Assembly (NCBI GenBank): GCA_037044905.1 | Contig: JBAOKB010000147.1 | Coordinates: forward strand, 62,001 to 126,000 | Source of the DNA: Hortaea werneckii | Lineage: Eukaryota; Ascomycota; Dothideomycetes; Mycosphaerellales; Teratosphaeriaceae | Length of the DNA stretch: 64,000 nt | Direction of reading: 5' to 3' | Part shown: positions 55,737 through 64,000 of the stretch, piece after piece | Position numbering within the stretch: position 1 is the first letter of the stretch | Layout of the letters: each line of letters opens with the position of its first letter | Made by a program: the position numbers and the translations under genes | Notes under the pieces: model-generated | The model's database searches: none | Told to the model about the DNA's origin: nothing | The model's input: the letters and a program-made list of their open reading frames with translations, nothing else

Positions 55737-56349
55737 ATGCTTTATTCCATCTCAGTCGTGGGCATGCTTACCTCTGTCGCGGCCAGCGCGAAGATACAGT
55801 TCTACACAACGTAGGTCTCCCCTCAGGCGCGGCAACATCCTAGCCACATGGACATAAGACGTGAGCTTACCGTATTCCAACAGCGATCTGGGATGCAACG
55901 GCGCCGGAATTGTATATTCCAACGTATCGAAGGAGTTTTGCGTAGGCAATCCGACAGACAATTACTCCAGCACACGGCTTGTGGAAGCCCCAGAGCCCGG
56001 CGACTTAATCGCTATTTACGTGCCCAGTGCCGAGGACTCTCGCTGTGGCAATTTGTTAGACATCGGCGTTCGCGGGCAGTGTCTCAGCTCGCCGGACGCG
56101 GAGATTGGAGGTATCGCAGGCGCGATTTGGAACTCGCGAAGTTCCAGCAAGCGCAGCACTCTGGAGGAGCGAGACGGAGAAACCACTCTTCCGAGTGAGG
56201 CCTTCCTTGCTGACGGGACGACCTTTGACATCAACAATGGCGTGCCAAGTGAGCGCACAGAGAAGATCATGGATCTTTTGTGGCTGAAGGGCGGATATGC
56301 GACCGTTGATGATGTGCCGGCAGAGCTCGTTCCATTCATCAAATCCTAG
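55737..56349 (+). CDS. Small secreted cysteine-containing protein
   Basis: Exons are 55737-55810 and 55884-56349, with a 73-nt intron (GTAGGT donor, CAG acceptor). The product has 179 residues. A signal peptide (MLYSISVVGMLTSVAASA) leads into KIQFYTTDLGCNGAG, a start seen in many small secreted fungal proteins. Four Cys are visible in the mature part (LGCNG, EFCVG, SRCGN, GQCLS), so two disulfides are possible. After about residue 105 there is a Ser/Arg/Glu-rich segment with a dibasic KR, which could be a processing site, and then a charged C-terminal part. No known domain is recognised. It could be a secreted effector-like or surface protein. Its place in a gene-poor stretch fits an accessory role, which is inference. 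Confidence 0.78.
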
Positions 56350-57162
56350 TCGAGCCTGACGTTTGTCTTAGCCCGGGGGAGGCGGGGAACAAATGGGCCA
56401 GATGCTTTGGGTATCGTCGCAGGAAGGCCAGCAGTGATGTAACTAAGAAATGGGTTCATATGAATCTACCACACTTTCGTTAATGCATGACTTCGCGGTC
56501 TCATGTCTTTGTAAATGTGGCTGAGATGCAGCGTCTCAAGCAGGTACCTTCTGATCAATGCAGCGCGGATGCATTCTCTCGGGGACGCATTGAAGCAAAT
56601 GGTCCACTGAGATATATCACTTGGCATTCCTGCTGAATGCAGCTGAGAATGTTTTGCGCGGAAAGGGCTCTGCTGCAGGTCGACACTGTAGCAGTGAATC
56701 GGCGCCTCAAGCCAGATTAATCTGGCCTTCGAGACACCAGATTGCAGCAATTCCATGTAATTCGTGCAGAGCATTTCTCGGTTCTTGCAACATCCTTTTC
56801 CGTGCTGTGTTCACATAGTTGAACCAGAGGACGGGAGCACCAAACAGTGCTGAATTTGGAGATTTCCCATCGTAGAATCTTCCAGTGGGGCCGACGCACC
56901 GTCTCATGATTGAAGACGAAGAGTTACGGAATCAACCAGTCGAACTTTGCATGTACCATTGCGACGCTATGCGGGTTGACGACGTGTGACCAGGGAATTG
57001 TCTCTTGCTCGCCACCGTGTTGTGGTGTGAAGTTCTGCGTGCCTGGAGTTGCAGATGCCCGGAATGCATTCCGCCTTCACTGGCCCAAGCTCCCAGATTT
57101 TCTTGCTAGAACTTGCATTTGCAGCCGAGCATGTGAAAGCGACATCCGCATATCTGAACATC
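56350..57162. other. Intergenic before the LCP5-like gene
   Basis: The 813 bases should hold the 3' side of the secreted-protein gene and the promoter of the nucleolar gene. The frame of the latter stays open to an ATG at 57049, but the added residues have no family support. Confidence 0.4.
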
Positions 57163-58254
57163 ATGGCCGCCACCACTTCACTTCCAGAGACCCTGGAAAA
57201 CTTTACCAGTGCCACTGGCGCAGCCGCACAAGGCTTACCTGAATCTTCCGCCTTGCTGCCGCCAAAAGATGGCATCACTCTTCTTGATACGAAGAACGAC
57301 ATTTTTCTAGCCTACCTACAGGCTTTGGCACTGCGGAACCTGAATGTCATACGCAGCATCAAACACGGTAGCGACAGCGAAGAGGCGCAGAAATTGAGTG
57401 AAGACATCACTAAGAAGCTGGTTGAACACCGAGTATACTTGGAGCGAGGCGTCAAGCCTTTGGAGAGCAAGATCAAGTACCAGGTCGACAAGGTCGTGCG
57501 GGCAGCCGAGGATGAAGAGCGTGCTGAGCTACAAAAGGCAAAGGCAGGCGCCCAATCAACAGTGAAGTCCAAGGCAGACGATGCGGAGAAGGATTCAGAC
57601 GAAGAAAGCTCCGACGAGGATGAGGAAGATGCAATAGATGCCGCAGCCTATCGTCCCAACCCCGCATCTTTTGCCGCCGCCGCCGCCTCCGCCTCAGAGG
57701 ATGCGAACGCCGCCCGTAGACAGAAGAGCAAAGAAGACGGTGTTTACCGTCCTCCACGTATTTCTGCTACGGCGATGCCTACCACCGAAGCCCGCGAGAA
57801 GAAGGACCGCTCGCGTCCCGAACGCTCACGTACCCTGGACGAATACGTCTCGCAAGAGCTGTCAGGAGCACCTATGGCCGAGCCATCTATCGGCTCCACC
57901 ATTACGGCTGGTGGCAGGAAGACGAAGAGCGACAAGCAACAACGGGAGGAAGCGGAGCGTACCGCCTACGAAGAGACCAACCTGGTGCGTCTACCGAAGG
58001 AGTCAAAGAAGGAACGTGCGAAGAAAGCTGCGAAGGAGAGACAAGGTGGTGGGTTTGGTGGAGAGGAATGGAAAGGCTTGGGCGACAGTTTGGATCGGAT
58101 CGGTGATCTGACGAGGAGGAAGGGTGGCAAGGATAGTGCGTTGGAGAAGAGCCGGAAGAGGAACTTCGTCGAGGATGGACCGAGAGGAAGTGGGATTGGG
58201 GATGCTTTTGAGACGAAGAGGAGACGGATGGAGAAGAAGGCTGGGAGGCGATAG
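57163..58254 (+). CDS. LCP5: Lcp5/neuroguidin-like Sas10/Utp3/C1D-family protein
   Basis: This nucleolar protein belongs to the U3 snoRNP/small-subunit processome and is needed for 18S rRNA maturation. From the ATG at 57163 it has 363 residues with no intron. The Sas10/C1D domain covers about residues 25-120 (DGITLLDTKNDIFLAYLQAL, KKLVEHRVYLERGVKPLE, KIKYQVDKVV). An acidic stretch (DSDEESSDEDEEDAID) follows, then YRPNP and YRPPRISA, the latter typical of Lcp5. The C terminus is basic, ending KRRRMEKKAGRR, a nuclear/nucleolar signal. A start at 57049 would add 38 residues of no family likeness, so I prefer 57163. The stop lies only 16 bases from the stop of the convergent SDR gene. Confidence 0.9.
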   Translation: MAATTSLPETLENFTSATGAAAQGLPESSALLPPKDGITLLDTKNDIFLAYLQALALRNLNVIRSIKHGSDSEEAQKLSEDITKKLVEHRVYLERGVKPLESKIKYQVDKVVRAAEDEERAELQKAKAGAQSTVKSKADDAEKDSDEESSDEDEEDAIDAAAYRPNPASFAAAAASASEDANAARRQKSKEDGVYRPPRISATAMPTTEAREKKDRSRPERSRTLDEYVSQELSGAPMAEPSIGSTITAGGRKTKSDKQQREEAERTAYEETNLVRLPKESKKERAKKAAKERQGGGFGGEEWKGLGDSLDRIGDLTRRKGGKDSALEKSRKRNFVEDGPRGSGIGDAFETKRRRMEKKAGRR

Positions 58255-58270
58255 GTTTCTAGTTATGGTC

Positions 58271-59364
58271 TTACTGCCCTTTCTTCTCTTGGGAAGAAGG
58301 TTGCTGCTTATCATGCTCGCGAAGCTTGTCTAAACCGCAGGCGCGTGTGTACAGCCAGTCGAGTACCCAAAACGGCATCAGCAGGCTTACGACGTACAGC
58401 GTGGTGGCCAGATAGCCTCGACGAACGTGACTCGGTGTTCGTGCCTGCAGGACGTCGTCGATGACGGCTCGCGCCCATCTTTCCCGAGTGTGCTGACCGG
58501 GCGGATTTCCTTGACCACGCATCGTCTTTTCCGCTGCATCTTTGATGGGATGGTAGAGGGAGTTGGGTGGCAATGTGGCCCCATTCGCCGAGGCATATGT
58601 CCAGAAGCCAGTGCGCACGTCGCCAGTCTCCAACGTCACAACCTACAGCCGGATCAGCATCTGGTACAAGATAGGACATCACACTATCAATGGAGAACAA
58701 AAGCCGCATTGGAATGTTCTTCAATTCCCGCATAAACTCACCTTGACTCCAATCGGAGCAAATTCCACTCTCATATTATTACTCAGACTACTCAACGCAC
58801 TCTTGCTAGCCTGATAGCTTCCGATGAAAGGCTGATACGTCGCCGACAGAGCCTAGCAAGCCCAACTTCAATCAGCCTTGCAAATGGACTACGGAGCTCG
58901 AACGAGAGAAAGGACAGAGACCGACATACAGCAATACTACTCTGATTTACCACAACTCCACCCGCTTCTCTCAACAACGGGAACAAAGCCTGCGTCACAG
59001 CGAGCAATCCAAAGACATTGACATCGAGATTCTTCCGCATGCTCTCGATGGAGCAGTCGAGAAGCGGCATCATGTACCCATATCCCGCATTATTGAAAAG
59101 ATAATCTAATTTCCCTCCTGTCAATTTCGCAGTCGCGTCCCTAGCAGTGGCAATGGACTCAGGATTCGTTACGTCCAGTTGTAATTCCTCCAGTCTTGCA
59201 TCTTGCGATGAGGAGGGAGTCGACGAGAGGTATTCCATATCCGCTATCCGGATATTTGTAGCTATCACGTTCATGTTTCTGGCGAGGAGCTCGGTGGCTA
59301 GTGCATCACCGAGACCTCCTTGGGATACACCGGTAATCAATGCCCATCTTTCGTTTCCTTTCAT
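58271..59364 (-). CDS. Short-chain dehydrogenase, Ayr1-like (1-acyl-DHAP reductase type)
   Basis: Three exons, 59364-58930, 58852-58742 and 58642-58271, with GT-AG introns of 77 and 99 nt give 305 residues. The cofactor motif is TGVSQGGLG (residues 11-19). NNAG lies at 91-94, the Ser is in NQSSIA, and Tyr158/Lys162 (YQASK) complete the active site. The C-terminal part has a hydrophobic stretch (TTLYVVSLLMPFWVLDWLY) that could bind it to the ER or lipid droplets. Yeast Ayr1 reduces 1-acyl-dihydroxyacetone phosphate with NADPH in the glycerolipid pathway. Layout and tail fit Ayr1-like proteins, but the SDR superfamily is broad, so the substrate is tentative. Confidence 0.88.
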
Positions 59365-59683
59365 TGTGCCCCTGTCGAGTTCAGCAAAATGGTTACTTGA
59401 ACGATCGTCGCTAGTGAATGTGGTAAGATGGGAGCTGAAGGCATGTCAGCTTCTCGGGTCTTCTTCGGTGTCAGCCTCTCAGCCAGCCTCTCAGCCAGCC
59501 TGGCTAAACAGCCAGTTGCAGCCATGCCAGAAACTCAAGCAGAGCAGCAAAAGTAACAGCAAAAAACAAAACGTTAGAGGGCGTGTCGGCGCGTGTACGG
59601 GTGTCCAGAGGGCTGCCGGCATGGCAGCGTCGTCATGTAAAGTATTTTTTTTTTAATGAAAATTCGCATATGTACGCTATAAG

Positions 59684-60376
59684 CGCTACGCGGCCCATCG
59701 CGAAGACAGGACTTACTGGAGGAAAAAAATACCAAAAAAAAAACCTCTACTACGTCAAGCGTAGCCTCCCCGAAGAGAGGATTAATTGTTCCACACATAT
59801 GCGCTGTAAGCGCTGCGCGGCCTATCCGAAGACAGGACTTCTTTCGTGTCTAGCACGGCCTATCGCGAAGACAGGACTTAGGTTGAAGCTGTTCGTGTCA
59901 AGCACGGCCTATCGCGAAGACAGGACTTTATGCTGTTCGTGTCTAGCACGGCCTATCGCGAAGACAGGGCTTTAAGCTGTTCGTGTCTAGCACGGCCTAT
60001 CGTAGAGACAGGACTTTTTCGTGTCAAGCACGGCCTATCGCGTAGACAGGACTTCTTTCGTGTCTAGCACGGCCTATCGCGAAGACAGGACTTAGGTTGA
60101 AGCTGTTCGTGTCAAGCACGGCCTATCGCGAAGACAGGACTTAGGTTGAAGCTGTTCGTGTCAAGCACGGCCTATCGCGAAGACAGGACTTAGGTTAAAG
60201 CTGTTCGTGTCAAGCACGGCCTATCGCGAAGACAGGACTTAGGTTGAAGCTGTTCGTGTCAAGCACGGCCTATCGCGGAGACAGGACTTAGGCTGAAGCT
60301 GTTCGTGTCGAGCACGGCCTATCGCGGAGACAGGACTTTTTCGTGTCAAGCACGGCCTGTCGCGTAGACAGGACTT
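59684..60376. repeat. Hairpin-bearing minisatellite, 14 units
   Basis: Fourteen units share the core CGGCCTATCGCGAAGACAGG and the following ACTT. The first two (cores near 59690-59712 and 59818-59840) are diverged and have different upstream flanks. Twelve units are tightly arrayed, with cores starting at 59854, 59903, 59947, 59991, 60029, 60068, 60117, 60166, 60215, 60264, 60313 and 60351. Spacing is therefore 49, 44, 44, 38, 39, 49, 49, 49, 49, 49 and 38. The spacer reads TTCGTGTC plus AAG or TAG, with or without an AGGTTGAAGC piece. In each unit CCTATC and GACAGG can pair around a GCGAA loop with one A-C mismatch; in the last unit the mismatch is gone (CCTGTC). The open frame across it has no family resemblance. 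Confidence 0.93.
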
Positions 60377-60693
60377 CAAGGACATCGCGTGTATCCTCCT
60401 CGTGCGAGGAAGATGGACGTGATGTGACCAAAGGGCAAAGCTTTGAGGTTCTGGTCAGAAGTCCAAATTGCGATGAAGCGTGGCGGGCTTGGCGTATTCT
60501 CGGCCCGGTGAAACGATCAGGGACTTGTGTTTATGACTAAGCTGCCTCTGCGCTCTCTGACTTGTGATCGAAAGTGAGAGAATGAAGATACCTACCGAAT
60601 AGGTGACAGTGTACATGGCTGTCAACAATGCGCGGCTTGTCATTGAAAAATGGGTCTGGACTCTTGACTTCTAGACATGGATGGTCGAAAGGA

Positions 60694-60735
60694 CATCCAG
60701 AATGACCCATCCAGAATGACCCATCCAGAATGACC
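60694..60735. repeat. 14-base tandem repeat, three perfect copies
   Basis: CATCCAGAATGACC occurs three times head to tail without a mismatch. It is followed by partial identity (CACACGG). It lies in the 3' flank of the TMA23-like gene. Confidence 0.9.
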
Positions 60736-60890
60736 CACACGGCTCGTAAACCGCCGACTGCTTTTCTCTACATCTACAAATCTATGCCACACACTGCACA
60801 CGCGAGTCTGGGTATCGCAACAAAAATGCCATATTACGGGACACAACACACACACTTAGCTCGAAAGCTCTTCCGACATCCCTAACCAGC

Positions 60891-62330
60891 TCAACCAGAC
60901 TTCTTACCCCCCTTTTTCCTCTCGCTCCCCCGAACATTCATCCACTCCTTCCGCGCCCTCCTCACGCTCTTCGGGAGCGCCTTGGTCGCAACGCCATCCC
61001 ATAACCTCTCGTCCGCGGGGACCACATCGCCCGGTTTCCAACTGAGCGTTTTCTCCCCCGCTCCGTCGAGGAGGATAAAAGCCATCTCCCGTTCGATAGC
61101 CTGACAAGCTCGAAGGCTGGAGTCCGGCTCGCTGGTGCGGAGCGTGAGGGTTCCGGGAGTGTCGCCGTTGGGGGTATCGATTACGATTGGTAAAGTCGAG
61201 GCGGAGGGGTCGGTTTGGAGCTGTTTGGCCGCGTTTTTCTCCTCCCGTCGTCGGGTGTAGTCTTCCAGCGAGACGCCTTTCTGCTCGGCGCGCTTCTTAT
61301 ATTCTTCGAGTTTCCGGCTCGAGACTCCTTTCTTCTTTGCTTCTGTCACTGGTGCCTTGAGAGCTCCGATGGCGACTTTGGAGCGGTATTGCTCGAGGCT
61401 TAGACCGCGCTTGCTTGCGTTGTAGAGATCTAATTTGTCCTGCTCGCTTAGGGACCCGCCGTGCTCAGCGGCCAGCCTGTCCATTTTCTTTGCTTTCTTT
61501 TGAGCTTTACTTGGATACTTGTCGACGGCATCGGCGTTATGGTTGCTCTTTGCTGGTTTGAGCTTCACCTCATCTGCTCCGCTGGCGATTTGGTCTATCG
61601 ATGATCCTAGTGCTTGTGCCTTTTCAGCATGAGATGACTTCTCAGCTTTTCGCAGTCTCTTTCGCTCGGCCTTGTCATCCTGTCTGGCGTTCTTCGCCGT
61701 GGTCTTGTCTTCCTTCTCCGCTCTCCGTTTTTCCTTCCTGGCTCTGCGTTCCTCTTTTGTCTCGCTACTGCTCTCTTTCCCAGCTGCCTTCGCTTTTCGT
61801 TTAGCCTTCTCCCGCTCGTACTTGTAGCCCTTTTTATCATCACCATCATCGACTGACGATCTCTTGCGCTTTGTACTTTGCTCATCCGCCTTGCCTTCTC
61901 TCTTCCTCTTCTTCTCCGATCCGTTCCCTGCCGCCTGCACACCCTCAACTTTCCCAGTCGGCGTCTTCGGCAAAGCAGCAACATCTCCATTGCTGCCCAT
62001 ATCGTCCACCGTCTTCGGCTCTTCCGTCCCAATTGTGCCCTTCATGCCCTCACCCTTGACAAATCTGCCGTAAAGTCCACCTCGGTTCACACCATGCTTC
62101 TGCACATTTGCCAACGTACTTTCTTTTCCAGTCCCGAAGTCCTTCAAGCCCTGGTCAAAGGCACGCAACCACCACTGGTCTGAAACGGCGGCATGTTTGT
62201 TCAAGCCGACACCGAGGACATCGACCTTTTTGCTGACCAGAAGGGGTTTCTTAATACCCCGATCGGTCTTATCGAGAGAGTGGCCATCACCACGCCAGCC
62301 ATGGCGTTTCAAATAGCCGGCTGAGTCCAT
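60891..62330 (-). CDS. TMA23-like G-patch nucleolar protein
   Basis: This is one intronless frame of 479 residues. The first 110 residues match the TMA23 layout: MDSAGYLKRHGWRGDGHSLD, a GIKKPLLVSKK step, VDVLGVGLNKH, QWWLRAFDQGLKDFG, then GLYGRFVKGEGMKGTI. Yeast Tma23 is a nucleolar, ribosome-associated protein needed for normal 40S production. The rest is a long Lys/Glu/Arg-rich region with many KRK and KKA clusters, typical of nucleolar proteins. It contains two repeats of the type LDLYNASKRGLSLEQYRSK and LEEYKKRAEQKGVSLEDYTRR. These are shared helical modules and could be RNA or protein contacts. This is much longer than yeast Tma23 (211), as usual in filamentous fungi. Confidence 0.87.
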   Translation of the reverse strand: MDSAGYLKRHGWRGDGHSLDKTDRGIKKPLLVSKKVDVLGVGLNKHAAVSDQWWLRAFDQGLKDFGTGKESTLANVQKHGVNRGGLYGRFVKGEGMKGTIGTEEPKTVDDMGSNGDVAALPKTPTGKVEGVQAAGNGSEKKRKREGKADEQSTKRKRSSVDDGDDKKGYKYEREKAKRKAKAAGKESSSETKEERRARKEKRRAEKEDKTTAKNARQDDKAERKRLRKAEKSSHAEKAQALGSSIDQIASGADEVKLKPAKSNHNADAVDKYPSKAQKKAKKMDRLAAEHGGSLSEQDKLDLYNASKRGLSLEQYRSKVAIGALKAPVTEAKKKGVSSRKLEEYKKRAEQKGVSLEDYTRRREEKNAAKQLQTDPSASTLPIVIDTPNGDTPGTLTLRTSEPDSSLRACQAIEREMAFILLDGAGEKTLSWKPGDVVPADERLWDGVATKALPKSVRRARKEWMNVRGSERKKGGKKSG

Positions 62331-62713
62331 GGTATATTATGCCGAAGAAAAGGACGTGAGCATTGAGACGCTTGGGAGATTTTCTGAAAGTTGCCTGGAT
62401 TCTGCCATGCTCGGCGGTGAGATTTCTGCGGAACATTCTCCGCCATCTCTGCGACCAATCGACCCGAAGCATCCGATCGAAGCCAATTCTGGATGGTTAT
62501 CGATAAGCATCAGATCCGGATGGATTTGTATGTACGATGATGCAATGTAGTGGTCAGCAAGAATGTCGTCAACGAATGAGACGGCAGGCGTTAGTAGGCA
62601 GTTTGTTGACCTCATGAAGCTGCAGTAGTGAGCAGATTGCGGCCAGACGTCAAGCTTGAGCTCCCCTCTCCAGCTGCCTCTTCTGTTCCACCTGTAACTC
62701 TTTCATCTACTTC
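62331..62713. promoter_or_regulatory. Divergent promoter between TMA23-like and Rieske/AIF genes
   Basis: These 383 bases separate two genes pointing away from each other and should hold both promoters and leaders. A pyrimidine-rich stretch lies near 62660-62712 on the plus strand, just before the proposed start. No further element was identified. Confidence 0.5.
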
Positions 62714-64000
62714 ATGTCCTTGCTACGTAACTTTGCCTCTTCCCTTCTCCGTCAACGCTTTACTACAACCGCTTTTAGTACGACAACCACAACATACCCA
62801 CGAGCGTTCTCCACTACTCTCCGCACCATGGCAACCGAATTCAAGCTCAAGGACTTGAAGAGCATCGACCTCAAGAACGGCGAGAAGCAGGAGGCCGAAG
62901 TCGACGGCATTGAAGGCGGCAAGGTAATCCTGGTAAAGCTCGACAACGAGGTACATGCCTTGAACGCCAACTGCACGCATTATGGAGCGCCATTGATGAA
63001 GGGTGTCGTGACCGGCGACGGCAGACTGACCTGTCCATGGCACGGTGCCTGCTTCAGTGTCAAGACTGGTGATGTGGAGGATGCTCCGGCGTTGGACCCG
63101 TTGCACAAGTTCGACGTGATCAGCAAGGATGGTGGGGTGTACATCAAGGGCCAGGAGAAGCATGTCAAGGACGGCCGACGTTTCTTGAGCATCAAGGCAA
63201 AGTCCAGCGGTAACGAGAGGGTGGTAATTGTCGGTCGTGGCAGTGGTGCATTGGGTGCTATGGAGTCTCTTCGTGCTGGAGGTTTCCAGGGCAGCATCAC
63301 CACCATCGCACAGGAACCCTACCAGCCTATTGACCGCACGAAGCTGTCAAAGGCCCTTCTCACCGATCTGCAGAAGGTGGCTTGGAGATCACCAGAGTTC
63401 TACAAGGAGGGCGACATTGACATGGTCACTGACACAGTCACATCGGTCGACTTTGATGGCAAGACAGTGAAGACTCAGAGCGGAAAGGAGTACCCATACA
63501 CGAAGCTCATCCTCGCATCCGGTGGCCAACCCAAGTACCTGCCTCTCGAAGGCCTGAAGGGCGATCTCGAGAACGTCTTCTTGCTCCGCCAGCTCAGCGA
63601 CACGCAAAGCATCATGAACGCAGCAGGCTCCGAAGGCGGCAAGAAGATCGTGGTCATTGGTAGCTCTTTCATCGGTATGGAAGTCGCCAATTGCCTCGCT
63701 AGCCAGAAGCACGACGTCTCCTGCATCGGCATGGAGAACACGCCTTTAGAGCACGTCATGGGCACCGAAGTCGGCAAGATTTGCAAAGCCCTGCTGGAGA
63801 AGAACGGGGTCAAATTCTACCTCGGCGCCAGCGTCGACAAGGGCACCGCATCCTCCGGGAACAAGATCGGCAAGGTGCACCTCAAAGACGGCACCGCGCT
63901 GGACGCGGACCTCGTCGTAGAAGGCGTTGGCATCCGCCCCTCGACCGACTACCTCAAGGACAGCAAATCGATCCAGCTGAACGACAAAGATGGCAGCATC
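62714..64000 (+). CDS. Rieske [2Fe-2S] plus FAD/NAD oxidoreductase, AIFM3-like (3' end outside window)
   Basis: The frame is open from an ATG at 62714 to the window end (429 codons, partial). The first 39 residues (MSLLRNFASSLLRQRFTTTA and a Thr/Arg-rich continuation) look like a mitochondrial presequence. A second in-frame ATG at 62828 begins MATEFKLKDL. The Rieske domain has CTHYGAP (Cys87, His89) and CPWHGACFS (Cys107, His110), the four cluster ligands. A pyridine-nucleotide-disulfide oxidoreductase part follows. It has the FAD site RVVIVGRGSGALGA, the segment YQPIDRTKLSKALL, an NAD-site loop IVVIGSSFIGMEVA, and VVEGVGIRPSTDYL. This order is that of AIFM3/AIF-like flavoproteins. They oxidise NAD(P)H and pass electrons through the 2Fe-2S centre, and some promote cell death. 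No intron is seen within the window. Confidence 0.9.
   Translation, partial: MSLLRNFASSLLRQRFTTTAFSTTTTTYPRAFSTTLRTMATEFKLKDLKSIDLKNGEKQEAEVDGIEGGKVILVKLDNEVHALNANCTHYGAPLMKGVVTGDGRLTCPWHGACFSVKTGDVEDAPALDPLHKFDVISKDGGVYIKGQEKHVKDGRRFLSIKAKSSGNERVVIVGRGSGALGAMESLRAGGFQGSITTIAQEPYQPIDRTKLSKALLTDLQKVAWRSPEFYKEGDIDMVTDTVTSVDFDGKTVKTQSGKEYPYTKLILASGGQPKYLPLEGLKGDLENVFLLRQLSDTQSIMNAAGSEGGKKIVVIGSSFIGMEVANCLASQKHDVSCIGMENTPLEHVMGTEVGKICKALLEKNGVKFYLGASVDKGTASSGNKIGKVHLKDGTALDADLVVEGVGIRPSTDYLKDSKSIQLNDKDGSI

Larger units (their letters stand above)
59365..60890. other. Intergenic region with tandem repeats
   Basis: The 1.5 kb lies between the SDR start and the TMA23-like stop, both on the minus strand. 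It contains the 49-base-type minisatellite (59684-60376) and a separate 14-base repeat (60694-60735). The left 300 bases should be the SDR promoter. A short imperfect CAGCC-rich repeat lies near 59468-59515. Confidence 0.6.

Noticed and set aside
59583..59975. Open frame across the left part of the minisatellite with repeated LARPIAKTGL and AYREDRT peptides
   Set aside because: The repeats are the DNA unit read in shifting frames. Unit spacing is not a multiple of three, so no repeat protein is maintained.
59684..60376. CRISPR-like array
   Set aside because: Spacers are near-identical to each other and vary only by short indels, the genome is eukaryotic, and no cas gene is present.

Overview
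This is a window of nuclear DNA from a filamentous ascomycete (Pezizomycotina). The protein set points to Dothideomycetes, and Mycosphaerellales/Capnodiales is plausible but not proven. Supporting signs are short GT-AG introns of about 50-75 nt with CTAAC/CTAAT-like branch points, a HET-domain gene, an ENA-type Na+ ATPase, a TMA23-like nucleolar protein, many fungal-only proteins, and genes alternating on both strands with no operons. I saw no tRNA, rRNA, CRISPR or intact transposon.

Layout. 0.5-3.0 kb (-): glycerol-3-phosphate acyltransferase. 3.4-5.3 kb (-): HET protein cut by one in-frame UGA. 5.9-9.2 kb (-): ENA P-type ATPase. 9.9-16.7 kb (-): 2237-residue Mlp1/Tpr nuclear-basket protein. 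17.6-18.7 kb (+): Aha1 Hsp90 co-chaperone. 19.2-20.2 kb (+): frame-broken fungal hypothetical protein. 21.1-22.9 kb (+): epsin. 23.7-24.5 kb (+): maltose-type O-acetyltransferase. 25.2-28.4 kb (-): 2-oxoglutarate dehydrogenase E1. 29.2-31.0 kb (-): low-complexity RGG-tailed protein. 31.8-33.8 kb (+): NRAMP metal transporter. 33.8-38.0 kb: long stretch without genes. 38.0-39.2 kb (+): PCL-type cyclin. 40.4-41.8 kb (-): Ncs6/Ctu1 tRNA thiolase. 42.2-44.0 kb (-): five-exon MFS anion transporter. 44.5-45.6 kb (-): epoxide-hydrolase-like enzyme. 46.3-47.2 kb (+): extended SDR. 48.4-50.2 kb (+): type II membrane glycosyltransferase-like protein. 52.9-53.6 and 55.7-56.3 kb (+): two secreted proteins in a gene-poor tract. 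57.2-58.3 kb (+): Lcp5-like. 58.3-59.4 kb (-): Ayr1-like SDR. 59.7-60.4 kb: minisatellite. 60.9-62.3 kb (-): TMA23-like. 62.7 kb to the edge (+): Rieske/AIF-type oxidoreductase, truncated by the window end.

Most genes are housekeeping functions: lipid synthesis, TCA cycle, ribosome biogenesis, tRNA modification, endocytosis, nuclear pore, chaperone, and ion and metal transport. The 42-56 kb part is more accessory.

The most notable points are as follows. (1) A variable-spacing minisatellite at 59.7-60.4 kb has a core that can fold into a small hairpin in every unit. (2) A perfect 18-bp GC-rich hairpin lies in a divergent promoter at 45.86-45.90 kb. (3) Four genes carry single-base frame breaks, almost all explained by one missing base, while much longer neighbours are clean. 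This looks like base-calling error but could be real decay. (4) One phase-preserving intron, if retained, would split a DxD-like motif. (5) The Rieske/AIF gene has two in-frame starts that could give mitochondrial and non-mitochondrial forms.
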